The notes under the pieces are model-generated. The model was not told where the DNA came from. It was given only the letters and a program-made list of their open reading frames with translations, and made no database searches. This document shows, in pieces, positions 32,765 to 41,619 of a stretch of DNA of 64,000 bases; position 1 is the first letter of the stretch, and every line of letters begins with the position of its first letter. Made by a program: the position numbers and the translations under genes. This stretch comes from Thermoanaerobaculia bacterium (GTDB lineage: Bacteria; Acidobacteriota; Thermoanaerobaculia; Gp7-AA8): assembly GCA_017883205.1 (NCBI GenBank), contig JADGNZ010000022.1:41678-105677 (forward strand), written 5' to 3'.

Positions 32765-33529
32765 ATCCTTCAAGCTCAGCACCAAACCGTCATACGCCAG
32801 CTTGATCCCCTCCGGCAGCGTCGCCTCGACAGTCTCGTGATCGACTTCATGCGTTAGATGGATCAGCCACGTCTCTCGTGCGTTGATCTGCTTGGCCACG
32901 GCGACGGCCTCCTCGATCACAAAGTGCGTGGGGTGCCGGGGGCTGATGCGCAGGCCGTCGAGCGCGAGGATCTCGACACCTTTGAGGAGCTGCATCGTTG
33001 CGTCGGGGATTCCGTTCGTGTCGGTGATGTAGGCGAAGCCGCCAATGCGAAAACCGAGGATGGTCCAGTCGCCGTGGGTTACGGGCAGCGGTGTGATGGC
33101 GATTCCTTCGTGCACGAACGGGCCGTCGATCTCGCGCAGGTCGACCTGCGGTTTGCCGCCGCCGATCTGCGAGTCCGACCAGATGTAGTTGAAGGCGCGG
33201 CGGATGGCTGCCGCCGTCATCGGGTTGGCGAACGCCTGAATGGCCTCGCGCTGCCGGAAGTTGAACGGGCGAATGTCGTCGAGCCCCATGAGGTGATCGG
33301 AATGTGAGTGTGTGAAGAGAACGAAGTCGAGGCGTGGGATCGGGTACTTCAGGAGCTGCAAGCGCAGATCGGGCGAGGTGTCGATGAGAAAGTGCTTTCC
33401 ATCCATCTCGATCTTCACCGACTGCCGCAGCCGTCTGTTGCGCGGATCGCCCGAGGTGCAGACGGCACAGGAGCAGCCGACGACGGGAACGCCGGTGGAG
33501 GTGCCGCTGCCGAGGAAGGTGACGCGCAT
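32756..33529 (-). CDS. MBL-fold metallohydrolase
   Basis: A 257-residue beta-lactamase-fold protein with VTFLGSGTSTGVPVVGC at the start, the metal motif THSHSDHLMGLDD, then PVTHGD, ITDTNG and ... LIHLTHEV as later ligands. It belongs with PhnP-like phosphodiesterases and tRNase-Z relatives; the two early cysteine pairs (CSCAVC) are common in this group. The final residues (KDEG) and stop are encoded by the right terminus of the inverted element, so the gene now ends in repeat sequence. Confidence 0.9.
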   Translation of the reverse strand: MRVTFLGSGTSTGVPVVGCSCAVCTSGDPRNRRLRQSVKIEMDGKHFLIDTSPDLRLQLLKYPIPRLDFVLFTHSHSDHLMGLDDIRPFNFRQREAIQAFANPMTAAAIRRAFNYIWSDSQIGGGKPQVDLREIDGPFVHEGIAITPLPVTHGDWTILGFRIGGFAYITDTNGIPDATMQLLKGVEILALDGLRISPRHPTHFVIEEAVAVAKQINARETWLIHLTHEVDHETVEATLPEGIKLAYDGLVLSLKDEG

Positions 33530-33548
33530 CAGTTAAACATTCCGCTTC

Positions 33549-34268
33549 TCAAACAGTCACCCAGTCGAACGCACCCGTCTCGGGATTGATGGCCATCGCT
33601 TCGCCGGTCTCGTACCAGGCTGGCAGCACGGTGACGGTTGCCGTGCCGGGAAGGACGAGTTTGTGATGGAAGTGGCCGAAGACGACGTCGGTGAAGCCTT
33701 CGGCGGCGCGCGTGCGGCCGTAGGCTTCCATCCGCTCGGTGGGGAGACGGGTCTTGTGCTTGAAGTTGGTGCCGGATAGATGCGCCTCGACGGTGTCGAC
33801 AAAGCTGCGCGCCAGGCGTTTCGGGATGAGCTTGAGCGAGTGCCGCGAGAGAGCGTTCTTCGATGCGAAGCGCCAGAAGCGATAGGCGATGTCGCGGTCG
33901 TTGATCATGTCGCCGTGGACGATGAGGTATTTCCGGTCGCCCGCCGGAATCGAGAACTCCATCGCCACATCGCTGACCGCCCGCTCGGCGAACGAGCCGT
34001 GCAGAAAGAAGTCGCGGTTTCCTTCGACGTAGTGGATCGGGATTCCGCTGTCGCGCAACTCCTGCAAGCGGTCGAAGACGGCTTTGACGGACGAGGTGTA
34101 GAACTTCGGATCGGCGATGAGGTAGTGAAAAAGATCGCCGTTGAGATAGAGCGCTTTCGGCCGTAGTGCGACGAGCCGGTCGAACCAGGAGAGAATCGGT
34201 TTCTCGCTGCCTTCCGAGAGTCCGATGTGTGAATCGCCGATGACGAAGATTTGTCCTGCTGCGATCAA
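33549..34268 (-). CDS. Metallophosphoesterase, LpxH-like
   Basis: A 239-residue calcineurin-like phosphoesterase. Metal-binding motifs in order: FVIGDSHIG, LNGDLFHY, VEGNRDFF, IVHGD and VFGHFHHK. The GNRDF form and the length match UDP-2,3-diacylglucosamine pyrophosphohydrolases of lipid A synthesis. No other lipid A gene is nearby, so a different phosphoester substrate remains possible. It is coupled to the next upstream gene by an ATGA overlap. Confidence 0.85.
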   Translation of the reverse strand: MIAAGQIFVIGDSHIGLSEGSEKPILSWFDRLVALRPKALYLNGDLFHYLIADPKFYTSSVKAVFDRLQELRDSGIPIHYVEGNRDFFLHGSFAERAVSDVAMEFSIPAGDRKYLIVHGDMINDRDIAYRFWRFASKNALSRHSLKLIPKRLARSFVDTVEAHLSGTNFKHKTRLPTERMEAYGRTRAAEGFTDVVFGHFHHKLVLPGTATVTVLPAWYETGEAMAINPETGAFDWVTV

Positions 34269-34708
34269 ACGGAGAGCTCCTCGATCACGCGCCGCAGTTC
34301 GCAGTGGGTTGCTTCATCGAAGGCGCAGAAAATTACGCGCTGCAACGAGCGTGCGTGCGGCCGGAAGTCCACCGCCGTCGCAACCAGCACGCGAGCGCAA
34401 CGTCCGCGCTCGAAACCGAAAGACGATGGAATGGGCGGCAGTGCAACCGATGCAATGGCCAGCTCCTCGCCGCGCTTCAATGCCGCCCAGATCGCGCTGC
34501 GAAGTTTGGCGTCTTCGTTCCCATCGCCCTGCCGCGGCACGATCGCATGGATCACAAATTTGCACAGAACGTTGCCGCCGCTCGACACGAAGGCTTCTCC
34601 GACAGGAACGGCACCGCCCCCCGCCTTTTGCTTGCTGGCCGAGGCGGGGTTGATGATCGCGTCGACTTTGAGCGAAGAAAGGTCGGCGCGAAGAAGGTCG
34701 ATATCCAT
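34265..34708 (-). CDS. Macrodomain (ADP-ribose-binding) protein
   Basis: A 147-residue protein with the macrodomain pattern VDAIINPASASKQKAGGGAVPVGEAFVSSGGNVLCKFVIHAIVPR. The usual conserved asparagine is present (INPAS). Such proteins bind ADP-ribose or its derivatives and may remove mono-ADP-ribose from proteins. The chain is shorter than usual and the N-terminal strand begins directly at MDIDLLRADLSSL. It lies between the phosphoesterase and the DnaJ genes on the same strand, two bases from the latter. Confidence 0.8.
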   Translation of the reverse strand: MDIDLLRADLSSLKVDAIINPASASKQKAGGGAVPVGEAFVSSGGNVLCKFVIHAIVPRQGDGNEDAKLRSAIWAALKRGEELAIASVALPPIPSSFGFERGRCARVLVATAVDFRPHARSLQRVIFCAFDEATHCELRRVIEELSV

Positions 34709-34710
34709 GG

Positions 34711-35658
34711 CTAAATTGCGGTGTTCAGTTTCGCGCGCGGATCCTCGCCGTACGCGGCGTCGATGATATCGGCCGCTGCGAGTACCTCGGCCGCGGTGCT
34801 CTTTGGCGCCGTGATCTGAACCCGGTAGTAGTGATCGCCATGCGTGCCGCCTTTTTTCTTCACACCCTTTCCTCGGATGCGAAATGTCTGACCGCCCTGC
34901 GTACCCGCTGGGATCCGTGCACGAACGGGGCCGTGGATGGTGGGCACTTCCACCTCGCCGCCGCGAATCGCCTCGCCGACTTTGATGGGAAGGTCGATGT
35001 AGATGTCGTCGCCGCGCCGCTCGAACAACGGATGCGGACGGATGTGAATGAGTACGTTGAGGTCACCGGCCGGTCCACCGCCCCCACCCGGAGTACCTTT
35101 GCCTCGCAGCCGGATCCGCTGCCCGTCCGACATCCCCTCGGGGATCTTGACCTTGACACGGTTGCCATTGATGGTGAGATCCATCGTCGTGCCGAGGATG
35201 GCATCGCGGAAGTCGATGGTGAGCTCGGCTTCGAGATCGGAGCCGCGCTCCGGACCTTGCTCGAATCCACCGCCGCCGAAAAGATCCGAGAAGATGTCAG
35301 TGAAGCCGCCTGCACCTCCAGCCGGACGACGTCCGCTGCGCGTGCGTGCGCCGCCGCCGGTGAATTGAGAGAAATCGAATCCGGCGCCAAACGGATTTGC
35401 GCCCCCCTGAAATGGATTCGGCCCACCGCCGGAACGGAATGCCTCTTTGCCGAGACGGTCATACTGCTCGCGCTTCTCCTGATCGGAGAGGACGGCGTAG
35501 GCCTCCGACATTTCCTTGAACTTGTTCTCGGCGTCCTTGTTCCCTTTGTTCTTGTCGGGATGGAACTTCTTCGCGAGGCCGCGGTAGGCCTTCTTGATCT
35601 CATCCGCGGTTGCGGTCTTCTTCACGCCGAGGATGTCGTAATAGTCTTTTTCGGCCAT
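34711..35658 (-). CDS. DnaJ-class co-chaperone (CbpA type)
   Basis: A 315-residue J-domain protein starting [10 protein letters not shown] at 35658. The J domain (residues 1-68) contains HPD (KKFHPDKN), followed by a Gly/Phe-rich region (about 75-135) and two beta-sandwich C-terminal domains ([21 protein letters not shown] onward). The cysteine-rich zinc domain of true DnaJ is missing, which places it with CbpA or DnaJ2. It stimulates DnaK ATPase activity. It is divergent from glgC. Confidence 0.92.
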   Translation of the reverse strand: MAEKDYYDILGVKKTATADEIKKAYRGLAKKFHPDKNKGNKDAENKFKEMSEAYAVLSDQEKREQYDRLGKEAFRSGGGPNPFQGGANPFGAGFDFSQFTGGGARTRSGRRPAGGAGGFTDIFSDLFGGGGFEQGPERGSDLEAELTIDFRDAILGTTMDLTINGNRVKVKIPEGMSDGQRIRLRGKGTPGGGGGPAGDLNVLIHIRPHPLFERRGDDIYIDLPIKVGEAIRGGEVEVPTIHGPVRARIPAGTQGGQTFRIRGKGVKKKGGTHGDHYYRVQITAPKSTAAEVLAAADIIDAAYGEDPRAKLNTAI

Positions 35659-35725
35659 GGTTGCGACAGAACGTTTTAGCACATGAATTGCTTCAGGAGC
35701 CGGTTGGAGAAAGAATCAACCTTAC

Positions 35726-36982
35726 ATGCACGCATCACTGGCCCGCCGCAACATTCTGACGATGATCCTCGCCGGCGGTATGGGCGAGCGTCTTTATCCG
35801 CTGACGCGCGACCGGGCCAAGCCCGCCGTGCCCTTCGGCGGACGGTACCGGATCATCGACTTCGTCATCAACAACTTCATCAACTCGGGATTTTTCAAGA
35901 TCAAGGTGATGACGCAGTTCAAGTCGAACTCGCTCATCGAGCACATCACACGCACGTGGCGGCTCGTCCCCGAGATCGGGCAGTACGTCGACATCGTGCC
36001 GGCCCAGATGCGCAAAGGTCCGTTCTGGTTTCGCGGAACGGCCGACGCGGTGTTCCAGAATCTCGAGCTGATCTTCGACGAGCAGCCCGAGTTCGTCTGC
36101 GTCTTCGGCGGCGATCACATCTACAAAATGGATGTGAACCAGATGCTGCAGGAGCACATGACCAACGATGCCGACCTGACCATCGCCACGATCCCGGTGC
36201 CGGTCGAAGAGGCGCACCACTTCGGTATCGTGGAAGTCGACAGCGACTGGCGGGTCACCGGCTTCGTCGAGAAACCGAAGGAGGGGGCGAAAACGATTCC
36301 CGGCCGTCCGGACATGGTCCTGGCTTCGATGGGCAACTACATCTTCAAGGCCAATGTGATGATCGATGTCCTCCAGCGCAACGCGCTCCGCGATGCGGCA
36401 CACGATTTCGGCAAGGAGATCATCCCGGCGATGTACCCGCGGATGAACGTTCATGCGTACGACTTCGCGCAGAACTACGTTCCGGGCGAGGCGGAGATCA
36501 ACCGCGGCTACTGGCGCGACGTCGGTACGATCGATTCGTACTTCGCGGCGTCGCTCGACCTGGTCGCGGTCACGCCGCTATTCAATCTGTACAACGCGCA
36601 GTGGCCGATGGTTTCCGCGCCGCTGAACCTTCCGCCTGCGAAGTTCGTCTTCGCCGACTCGAAGTCGCAGCGCATCGGAATCGCCACCGACTCGCTCGTC
36701 TCAGCCGGCGTCATCATCTCCGGCGGCACGATCAACCGCAGCATTCTCCACCCTCGCGTTCGCATCCATTCCTACACCGATGTCGACGAGTCGATCCTGA
36801 TGGATGGTGTGGAGATCGGCCGGCACTCGAAGATCCGCCGCACGATCATCGACAAAGGCGTGAAGATCCCGGCCAATTCGACGATCGGCTACGACATCGA
36901 AGCAGACCGCGCGCGATTCACGGTGACGGACTCGGGAATCGTGGTGGTGCCGAAGGGGGCGGAGGTGGCGGAGGGGGCTTAG
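35726..36982 (+). CDS. glgC: Glucose-1-phosphate adenylyltransferase
   Basis: A 418-residue nucleotidyltransferase that makes ADP-glucose for glycogen. Patterns: MILAGGMGERLYPLTRDRAKPAVPFGGRYRIIDFVINN at the N-terminus (pyrophosphorylase loop), FVCVFGGDHIYKMD, GFVEKPKEG, and GYWRDVGTIDSYF. The C-terminal left-handed beta helix is present with SAGVIISGGTINRSILHPRVRIHSY. The last codons lie near the left arm of the REP-bounded module. No other glycogen gene is in the window. Confidence 0.95.
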   Translation: MHASLARRNILTMILAGGMGERLYPLTRDRAKPAVPFGGRYRIIDFVINNFINSGFFKIKVMTQFKSNSLIEHITRTWRLVPEIGQYVDIVPAQMRKGPFWFRGTADAVFQNLELIFDEQPEFVCVFGGDHIYKMDVNQMLQEHMTNDADLTIATIPVPVEEAHHFGIVEVDSDWRVTGFVEKPKEGAKTIPGRPDMVLASMGNYIFKANVMIDVLQRNALRDAAHDFGKEIIPAMYPRMNVHAYDFAQNYVPGEAEINRGYWRDVGTIDSYFAASLDLVAVTPLFNLYNAQWPMVSAPLNLPPAKFVFADSKSQRIGIATDSLVSAGVIISGGTINRSILHPRVRIHSYTDVDESILMDGVEIGRHSKIRRTIIDKGVKIPANSTIGYDIEADRARFTVTDSGIVVVPKGAEVAEGA

Positions 36983-37636
36983 TTGCGTGGCCCTGGCGGG
37001 CCACGCGTTGTCGGTTGTCGGTTAGTTGCGCTTCGCGCGTTGTCGGACTGGAGAGTCCGACCTACTTTGTGCCTGTCGCGCGACGGAAAGCGACCGTTGC
37101 GATATCGGAACCATTGCTTCCGACATCGGAACCGTTGCTTGCGATATCGAAACCGTTGCTTCCGACATCGAAACCGTTGCTTCCGACATCGAAACCGTTG
37201 CTTTCGACATCGAAACCATTGCTTCCGGCATCGGAACCGTTGCTTTCGACATCGAAACCATTGCTTTCGACATCGAAACCGTTGCTTTCGATATCGGAAC
37301 CATTGCTTCCGACATCGGAACCGTTGCTTTCGATATCGAAACCAATGCTTTCGACATCGGAACCGTTGCTTTCGATATCGGAACCATTGCTTCCGACATC
37401 GGAACCGTTGCTTTCGATATCGAAACCAATGCTTCCGGCATCGGAACCATTGCTTTCGACATCGGAACCATTGCTTCCGACATCGAAACCGCTGATTCCG
37501 ACTTATTACCGCCCTTTCCCGTTTTTTGACGCATTTCTCACGCTTGGTGCGCCTTCTTGCCGCCGCGCAAGCAACTGACAACGCGCAAAGCGCAACGAAC
37601 CGACAACCGACAACGCGCGGCCGCCAGGCCGCGCAA
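36982..37636. mobile_element. REP-bounded module enclosing a 21-bp array
   Basis: The left end (36982-37045) has a hairpin GCGTGGCCC/GGGCCACGC, then GCGTTGTCGGTTGTCGGTT, then GTTGCGCTTCGCGCGTTGTC. The right end (37571-37636) is its inverted counterpart, with the hairpin GCGCGGCC/GGCCGCGC at the outside. Just inside the left end is another hairpin, GTCGGACT-GGAG-AGTCCGAC. Between them lies the 19-unit array and a conserved block. There is no convincing gene between 36983 and 37657; stop-free frames here are a by-product of the 21-bp period. Confidence 0.75.
37101..37499. repeat. 19-unit 21-bp tandem array
   Basis: Units start at 37101 and every 21 bases up to 37479, with no insertion or deletion in 399 bases. 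The consensus is GAYATCGRAACCRTTGCTTY followed by C. Differences between units are mostly transitions at a few positions, so the units are similar but rarely identical. The block after the last unit (37500-37553) also follows the smaller array near position 950. Confidence 0.92.
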
Positions 37637-37657
37637 TAAGCGATATTCTCCATTCCC

Positions 37658-38449
37658 ATGACCGTCACCTTCACCAAGCCCCGCACCGACGGGCGCGCCT
37701 CGAACGAGATGCGCCGCGTTCTCATCACGCCGAACTTCAGCAAGCATGCGGAGGGTTCTGCGCTGATCGAGATTGGGGATACGCGCGTCATCTGCACTGC
37801 ATCGATTCAGGAGAAGGTTCCGCCGTTTCTGTATCGCACGGGCAAAGGGTGGGTCACGGCCGAGTACGGAATGCTGCCGCGGGCGACGACCGAGCGGACT
37901 GACCGCGAAGCCGCGCGCGGAAAGCAGGGCGGCCGGACCATGGAGATCCAGCGCCTGATCGGCCGCTCGCTGCGCGCTGCTGTAAATAGCGAGATGCTCG
38001 GCGAACGGACGATCTGGCTCGATTGCGATGTGATCCAGGCTGACGGTGGCACGCGCACGGCCTCGATCACCGGCTCCTTCGTCGCTCTCGCTCTGGCCCT
38101 CGGCAGGCTTTACGTCGACGGGAAACTCGTCACCTGGCCGATCAACTCTTTCGTCGCCGCCGTCTCGGTCGGCATCATCAACGGCTCGCCGGCGCTCGAC
38201 CTGAACTACGAAGAAGACTCGAAGGCGGGCGTCGACATGAATATCGTCGCCACCGACAAGGGGCGCTTCGTGGAGCTACAGGGAACCGCCGAGGGAGCAA
38301 CGTTCAGCGATGAAGAGATGACGGCGATGTTGGGGTTGGCGAAGGAAGGAATCGCGGCGCTCGTCGAAAAACAGCGCGAGATTCTGGCGCCGACGCTCGC
38401 ACGCGTCGACACCCTGGCCCGCGAACGGCTCAATAAGAAGTTCCGCTGA
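37658..38449 (+). CDS. rph: Ribonuclease PH
   Basis: A 263-residue phosphorolytic 3'-5' exoribonuclease that trims tRNA 3' ends. Typical patterns: [69 protein letters not shown] (the usual R-x-RE phosphate region) and [26 protein letters not shown]. The C-terminus is about 15 residues longer than in many homologues. Its end overlaps the convergent membrane protein by 20 bases. Confidence 0.96.
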   Translation: MTVTFTKPRTDGRASNEMRRVLITPNFSKHAEGSALIEIGDTRVICTASIQEKVPPFLYRTGKGWVTAEYGMLPRATTERTDREAARGKQGGRTMEIQRLIGRSLRAAVNSEMLGERTIWLDCDVIQADGGTRTASITGSFVALALALGRLYVDGKLVTWPINSFVAAVSVGIINGSPALDLNYEEDSKAGVDMNIVATDKGRFVELQGTAEGATFSDEEMTAMLGLAKEGIAALVEKQREILAPTLARVDTLARERLNKKFR

Positions 38450-40082
38450 CCGTTCTGCGCAGAACGTAGATCACGCCGTGGTGTCGCCCGAACCATCCCT
38501 CGAACGGGACCTCTCTCTCTACGCGCATGCCCGGCAGCGCGTGAAAACTGATGACGTAGGTTTGCGGCGGATGCGCAAAGATCAGTTGCCGCCGGCGTTT
38601 CTGCGTTACGCCCGCGACTTCGTAGAGGTTGAACGGTTCGGAGCCGCCGTCGATGGCAACAGGAGGTACGCCGCGGGCGAGCAACTCCCGATACCCGGTC
38701 CAGCGCGCCCGATTCCAGGAGAAGTACTCGTGCATCGAGCCTACGTCGAAGACGGCCACCGCTACGAGCGCAGCGATTGCGATCGCGCGAGCGACGCGCC
38801 GCTCCCACGGCACGAAGAACGGCAGCAGCAGTCCCACGCTCCACGCAGCATCCCACGCGTAGCGATCGACGTAGATTCCGGAGGCGCAGAGGCCGGCGGT
38901 TCCGGCCACGGCGAACGCTGTGGCAAGCAGCGTGAACGTCGTTGGACGCCGCGCGACGCTGATGACGATCGTGGCGACGAGGAGCGCTGCCAGGAGCGCG
39001 CTGCCCCATGTGAGTGCGAGGCGCCACGGCATCGATGCGGTGAATGGGTAGTCATATTGGCGTGACCACACCTCACTCAGCGTCGGCGGCCCGAGACCCC
39101 AGTTCGTCAGGATGTTGCCGAGCATGAAGTTGCCTGTGAGGCTGAAGTAGGGCATCGGCAGGCCGCGCGATACCGCCTCGTTGACGCGTATGAAGATCGG
39201 GATGGCGATGAGGCCGGCGAGCAGCGTCTCGCCGCGCGACCAGTGCCGCCGCGCGAAGAGCAGGATCAGCGACAGCGGAAGAAAAAAGAGCGCGACGTTC
39301 TGCGCGTTCCAGGTCGTGTAGTCGGCGATGACTGTGATCTGTTCCGGCGGGCGGAATGTGGCCTCCGTCCACATCCTGAAATGGTTGCTGAGCTCCTCCG
39401 GCGATCCGGTCAGCCACTCGCGCCGGAAGAGAAAGATCGCCGCGAACAGCGCGAGGGCGACGCCGATCGTGATGGCCGCTGCGCGGCGATTCTTCGGCTT
39501 CGCGATCAGCAGGACGACGAGGGCCGCAGCGAGAATCTCAACGCCCGTCTCGCGAACGAAGGTGGCTACGAATGCGGCGGCACAGCCGGCGACAATGAAG
39601 CCGGTCCGCCCCTCGCTGATGCCGCGATAGAAAAAGAGAAAGGCCAGCATCGACGCGAAGACGTACGGCACCTCGGTCATGTAGGTACACGACGCCCAGA
39701 TAAAGATCGGATGGAACATGAAGGCGAGCGTCGTGACGATGCGGAGTGACCGCACGATGCCAGCGCGCGCCAGGATGTGATTGACGAGGATGATCGTCGC
39801 CGCGGAAAGGGTCAGCGTCGATGCCCGCAGCACTTCAAACGACTCGCCGAACGCGCGCGTCCACATCGCGCCCCACAGCACGAGCGCTCGCAGGCTGACG
39901 GCCGTGAATTGCGAGAAGTGAAACTGGCCGGTCCGCGCGAAGTGCCATGTGGGCAGCGCGAAATCCCAATCATCGTTGAGCGGGAAGTTGCCGTGCGGCC
40001 GGATTAGAACGATCGCAACGGCGAAGGCGGCCAGCAGTAACGCGAGCTCGAGCGCGCGCGCCGCGCGTTGCGTAAGCGTCAT
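38430..40082 (-). CDS. Glycosyltransferase-like integral membrane protein
   Basis: I start this at [13 protein letters not shown] (40082) because the longer frame runs into the divergent gene. The product has about 550 residues with around twelve membrane segments. The first extracytoplasmic loop carries [27 protein letters not shown], with the acidic DDWD signature of GT-C fold (family 39-like) enzymes that use polyprenyl-phosphate sugars. A soluble C-terminal part follows the last helix. Acceptor and sugar are unknown. It is divergent from a similar gene at 40105. Confidence 0.8.
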   Translation of the reverse strand: MTLTQRAARALELALLLAAFAVAIVLIRPHGNFPLNDDWDFALPTWHFARTGQFHFSQFTAVSLRALVLWGAMWTRAFGESFEVLRASTLTLSAATIILVNHILARAGIVRSLRIVTTLAFMFHPIFIWASCTYMTEVPYVFASMLAFLFFYRGISEGRTGFIVAGCAAAFVATFVRETGVEILAAALVVLLIAKPKNRRAAAITIGVALALFAAIFLFRREWLTGSPEELSNHFRMWTEATFRPPEQITVIADYTTWNAQNVALFFLPLSLILLFARRHWSRGETLLAGLIAIPIFIRVNEAVSRGLPMPYFSLTGNFMLGNILTNWGLGPPTLSEVWSRQYDYPFTASMPWRLALTWGSALLAALLVATIVISVARRPTTFTLLATAFAVAGTAGLCASGIYVDRYAWDAAWSVGLLLPFFVPWERRVARAIAIAALVAVAVFDVGSMHEYFSWNRARWTGYRELLARGVPPVAIDGGSEPFNLYEVAGVTQKRRRQLIFAHPPQTYVISFHALPGMRVEREVPFEGWFGRHHGVIYVLRRTVSGTSY

Positions 40083-40104
40083 GAGGGAGTTAGGGTAGCG
40101 CACG

Positions 40105-41619
40105 ATGGCGGACACCCTCACGCGGCCCTCGGCCGATAACAACCCGTCGAGGAACAGGGAGGTATCCGTTGCCAGTCTCACCGACCGCCGCATCGCCGAG
40201 TGGCTTTTTCTCCTGACGTTCGTCACGTACGGTTACTTTTTCGCCGGTGGCGGCTGGAATCAGAATTCGCAGTTCGATCTGACGAGGGCCATCGTCGAAC
40301 GGCACACGGTCTCCATCGACGCCTACACGGGCAACAGCGGTGACGTGGCCTTCGCGCGCGGACATGTCTACTCGAACAAATCGCCGGCAGTGTCGTGGCT
40401 GGCGGCGATTCCGTACGCGCCGTTGTTCGCAATCGAACGGGCGAGCGGAGCCGATCCGGGCGCCGCAGCGCTGCTCACGTTCAACGTCTACATCTGCACC
40501 CTCGTCTGTCTGGCGTTACCGGGAGCAGCGATTCCGGCAATGCTGTTCCTCTATGGCCGGCGTCGCGGAATTGACGCGCGGCAAGCCGCACTCGCCGCGG
40601 CGGCAGTCGCCCTTGCGACGCAGCTTCTACCGTACGCAACGACGTTCATGCTGCACGTTCCGTCGGCGGCGCTCCTCTGCTACGCGTTGACGACGCAGCA
40701 TCATGGGCGGCGCGGACTCGCGGCGGCGCTGGCCACGGCCATGAACTACCTCTGCGCGCCGGCATTGCTCGCCTTCGCATTCGTGGGTCTGCGTCGCGTG
40801 TGGCGCTACCTGCTCGGTGCCATCGCTCCGCTGGCGGCGCTGGCTATGTATCAGTACTGGTGTTTCGGCAGCATCTTCACGATTGCCATCGCTCATGAAG
40901 ATCCGCGCTTTCTGACACATGGCGCGGTGCTCGGCGTCTTCCAGCGGCCCTCGATCGGCGTGCTTTACGCCATCACGCTGTCGCCGTATCGCGGCTTCTT
41001 CTTCTTCGCGCCGCTGTTGCTGGTCGCGATGTTGGGCATTCGCGCGTGGTGGCGCGACGACCGCCGCACCTGTCTAGCATCGCTCGTCGTCATCGCATCG
41101 TTCTTCGCGTTCAACCTCGTTTTCAATGGCTGGGAAGGTGGCTTCGGCATCGGCGGGCGCTATCTTGTTCCGATCATTCCGCTTTTCGGCATGGCGCTGC
41201 TTCATGTGCGATGGCGACTGCTGGTCAGCATCGTTGCGGCGGTTGCATTCGCGATCAATTTCGCGGCAGCCGCTGTAGATCCGCAACCGTCGGCAACGAT
41301 CCCGCGACCACTCACGCAGTACATCGCACCGTTGCTGCTGTCCGGCCATTTCCCTGCGTCTGTGCCAATCACGCCGCCGTGGTCCGCAGCGACGTTGACC
41401 GGTCACACGTCAGTCAACAGGCTGACGTTCGACGAGGCGATCATCTTCGCCAATCACCCACCCGCGTCCCCGGAATCCGAATGGGCGAGCTTCAACCTCG
41501 GCGAGCTTCTCTTCGGTCCGGGCAGCGCGCTCTCGCTCCTCCCGATCCTGCTGATCATCCTCGGCGGAGGAGTCGTGGTCGCACGACTGGCCAGGCAATC
41601 AGCAGCAGCGCCGTCGTGA
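40105..41619 (+). CDS. Integral membrane protein, GT-C-like
   Basis: A 504-residue polytopic membrane protein with about eleven hydrophobic segments. The first loop reads NQNSQFDLTRAIVERHTVSIDAYTGNSGDVAFARGHVYSNKSPAVSWLA, a pattern found in membrane glycosyltransferase-like proteins (dolichyl-phosphate-mannose-mannosyltransferase type), and there is a NGWEGGFGIGGRYLVPIIPLFGMAL segment. It faces the intact YfhO gene and overlaps it by 65 bases at the 3' ends. Confidence 0.75.
   Translation: MADTLTRPSADNNPSRNREVSVASLTDRRIAEWLFLLTFVTYGYFFAGGGWNQNSQFDLTRAIVERHTVSIDAYTGNSGDVAFARGHVYSNKSPAVSWLAAIPYAPLFAIERASGADPGAAALLTFNVYICTLVCLALPGAAIPAMLFLYGRRRGIDARQAALAAAAVALATQLLPYATTFMLHVPSAALLCYALTTQHHGRRGLAAALATAMNYLCAPALLAFAFVGLRRVWRYLLGAIAPLAALAMYQYWCFGSIFTIAIAHEDPRFLTHGAVLGVFQRPSIGVLYAITLSPYRGFFFFAPLLLVAMLGIRAWWRDDRRTCLASLVVIASFFAFNLVFNGWEGGFGIGGRYLVPIIPLFGMALLHVRWRLLVSIVAAVAFAINFAAAAVDPQPSATIPRPLTQYIAPLLLSGHFPASVPITPPWSAATLTGHTSVNRLTFDEAIIFANHPPASPESEWASFNLGELLFGPGSALSLLPILLIILGGGVVVARLARQSAAAPS

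Noticed and set aside
37101..37499. The 19-unit array as a CRISPR
   Set aside because: The units are contiguous 21-bp copies with no unique spacers, and no cas gene is present.
36979..37797. Long minus-strand and plus-strand reading frames across the array (heptad-like RFRCRKQ-type repeats)
   Set aside because: A 21-bp period keeps every frame open by itself. The conserved block shared with the array near 900 has a 2-base indel, so no frame is conserved.
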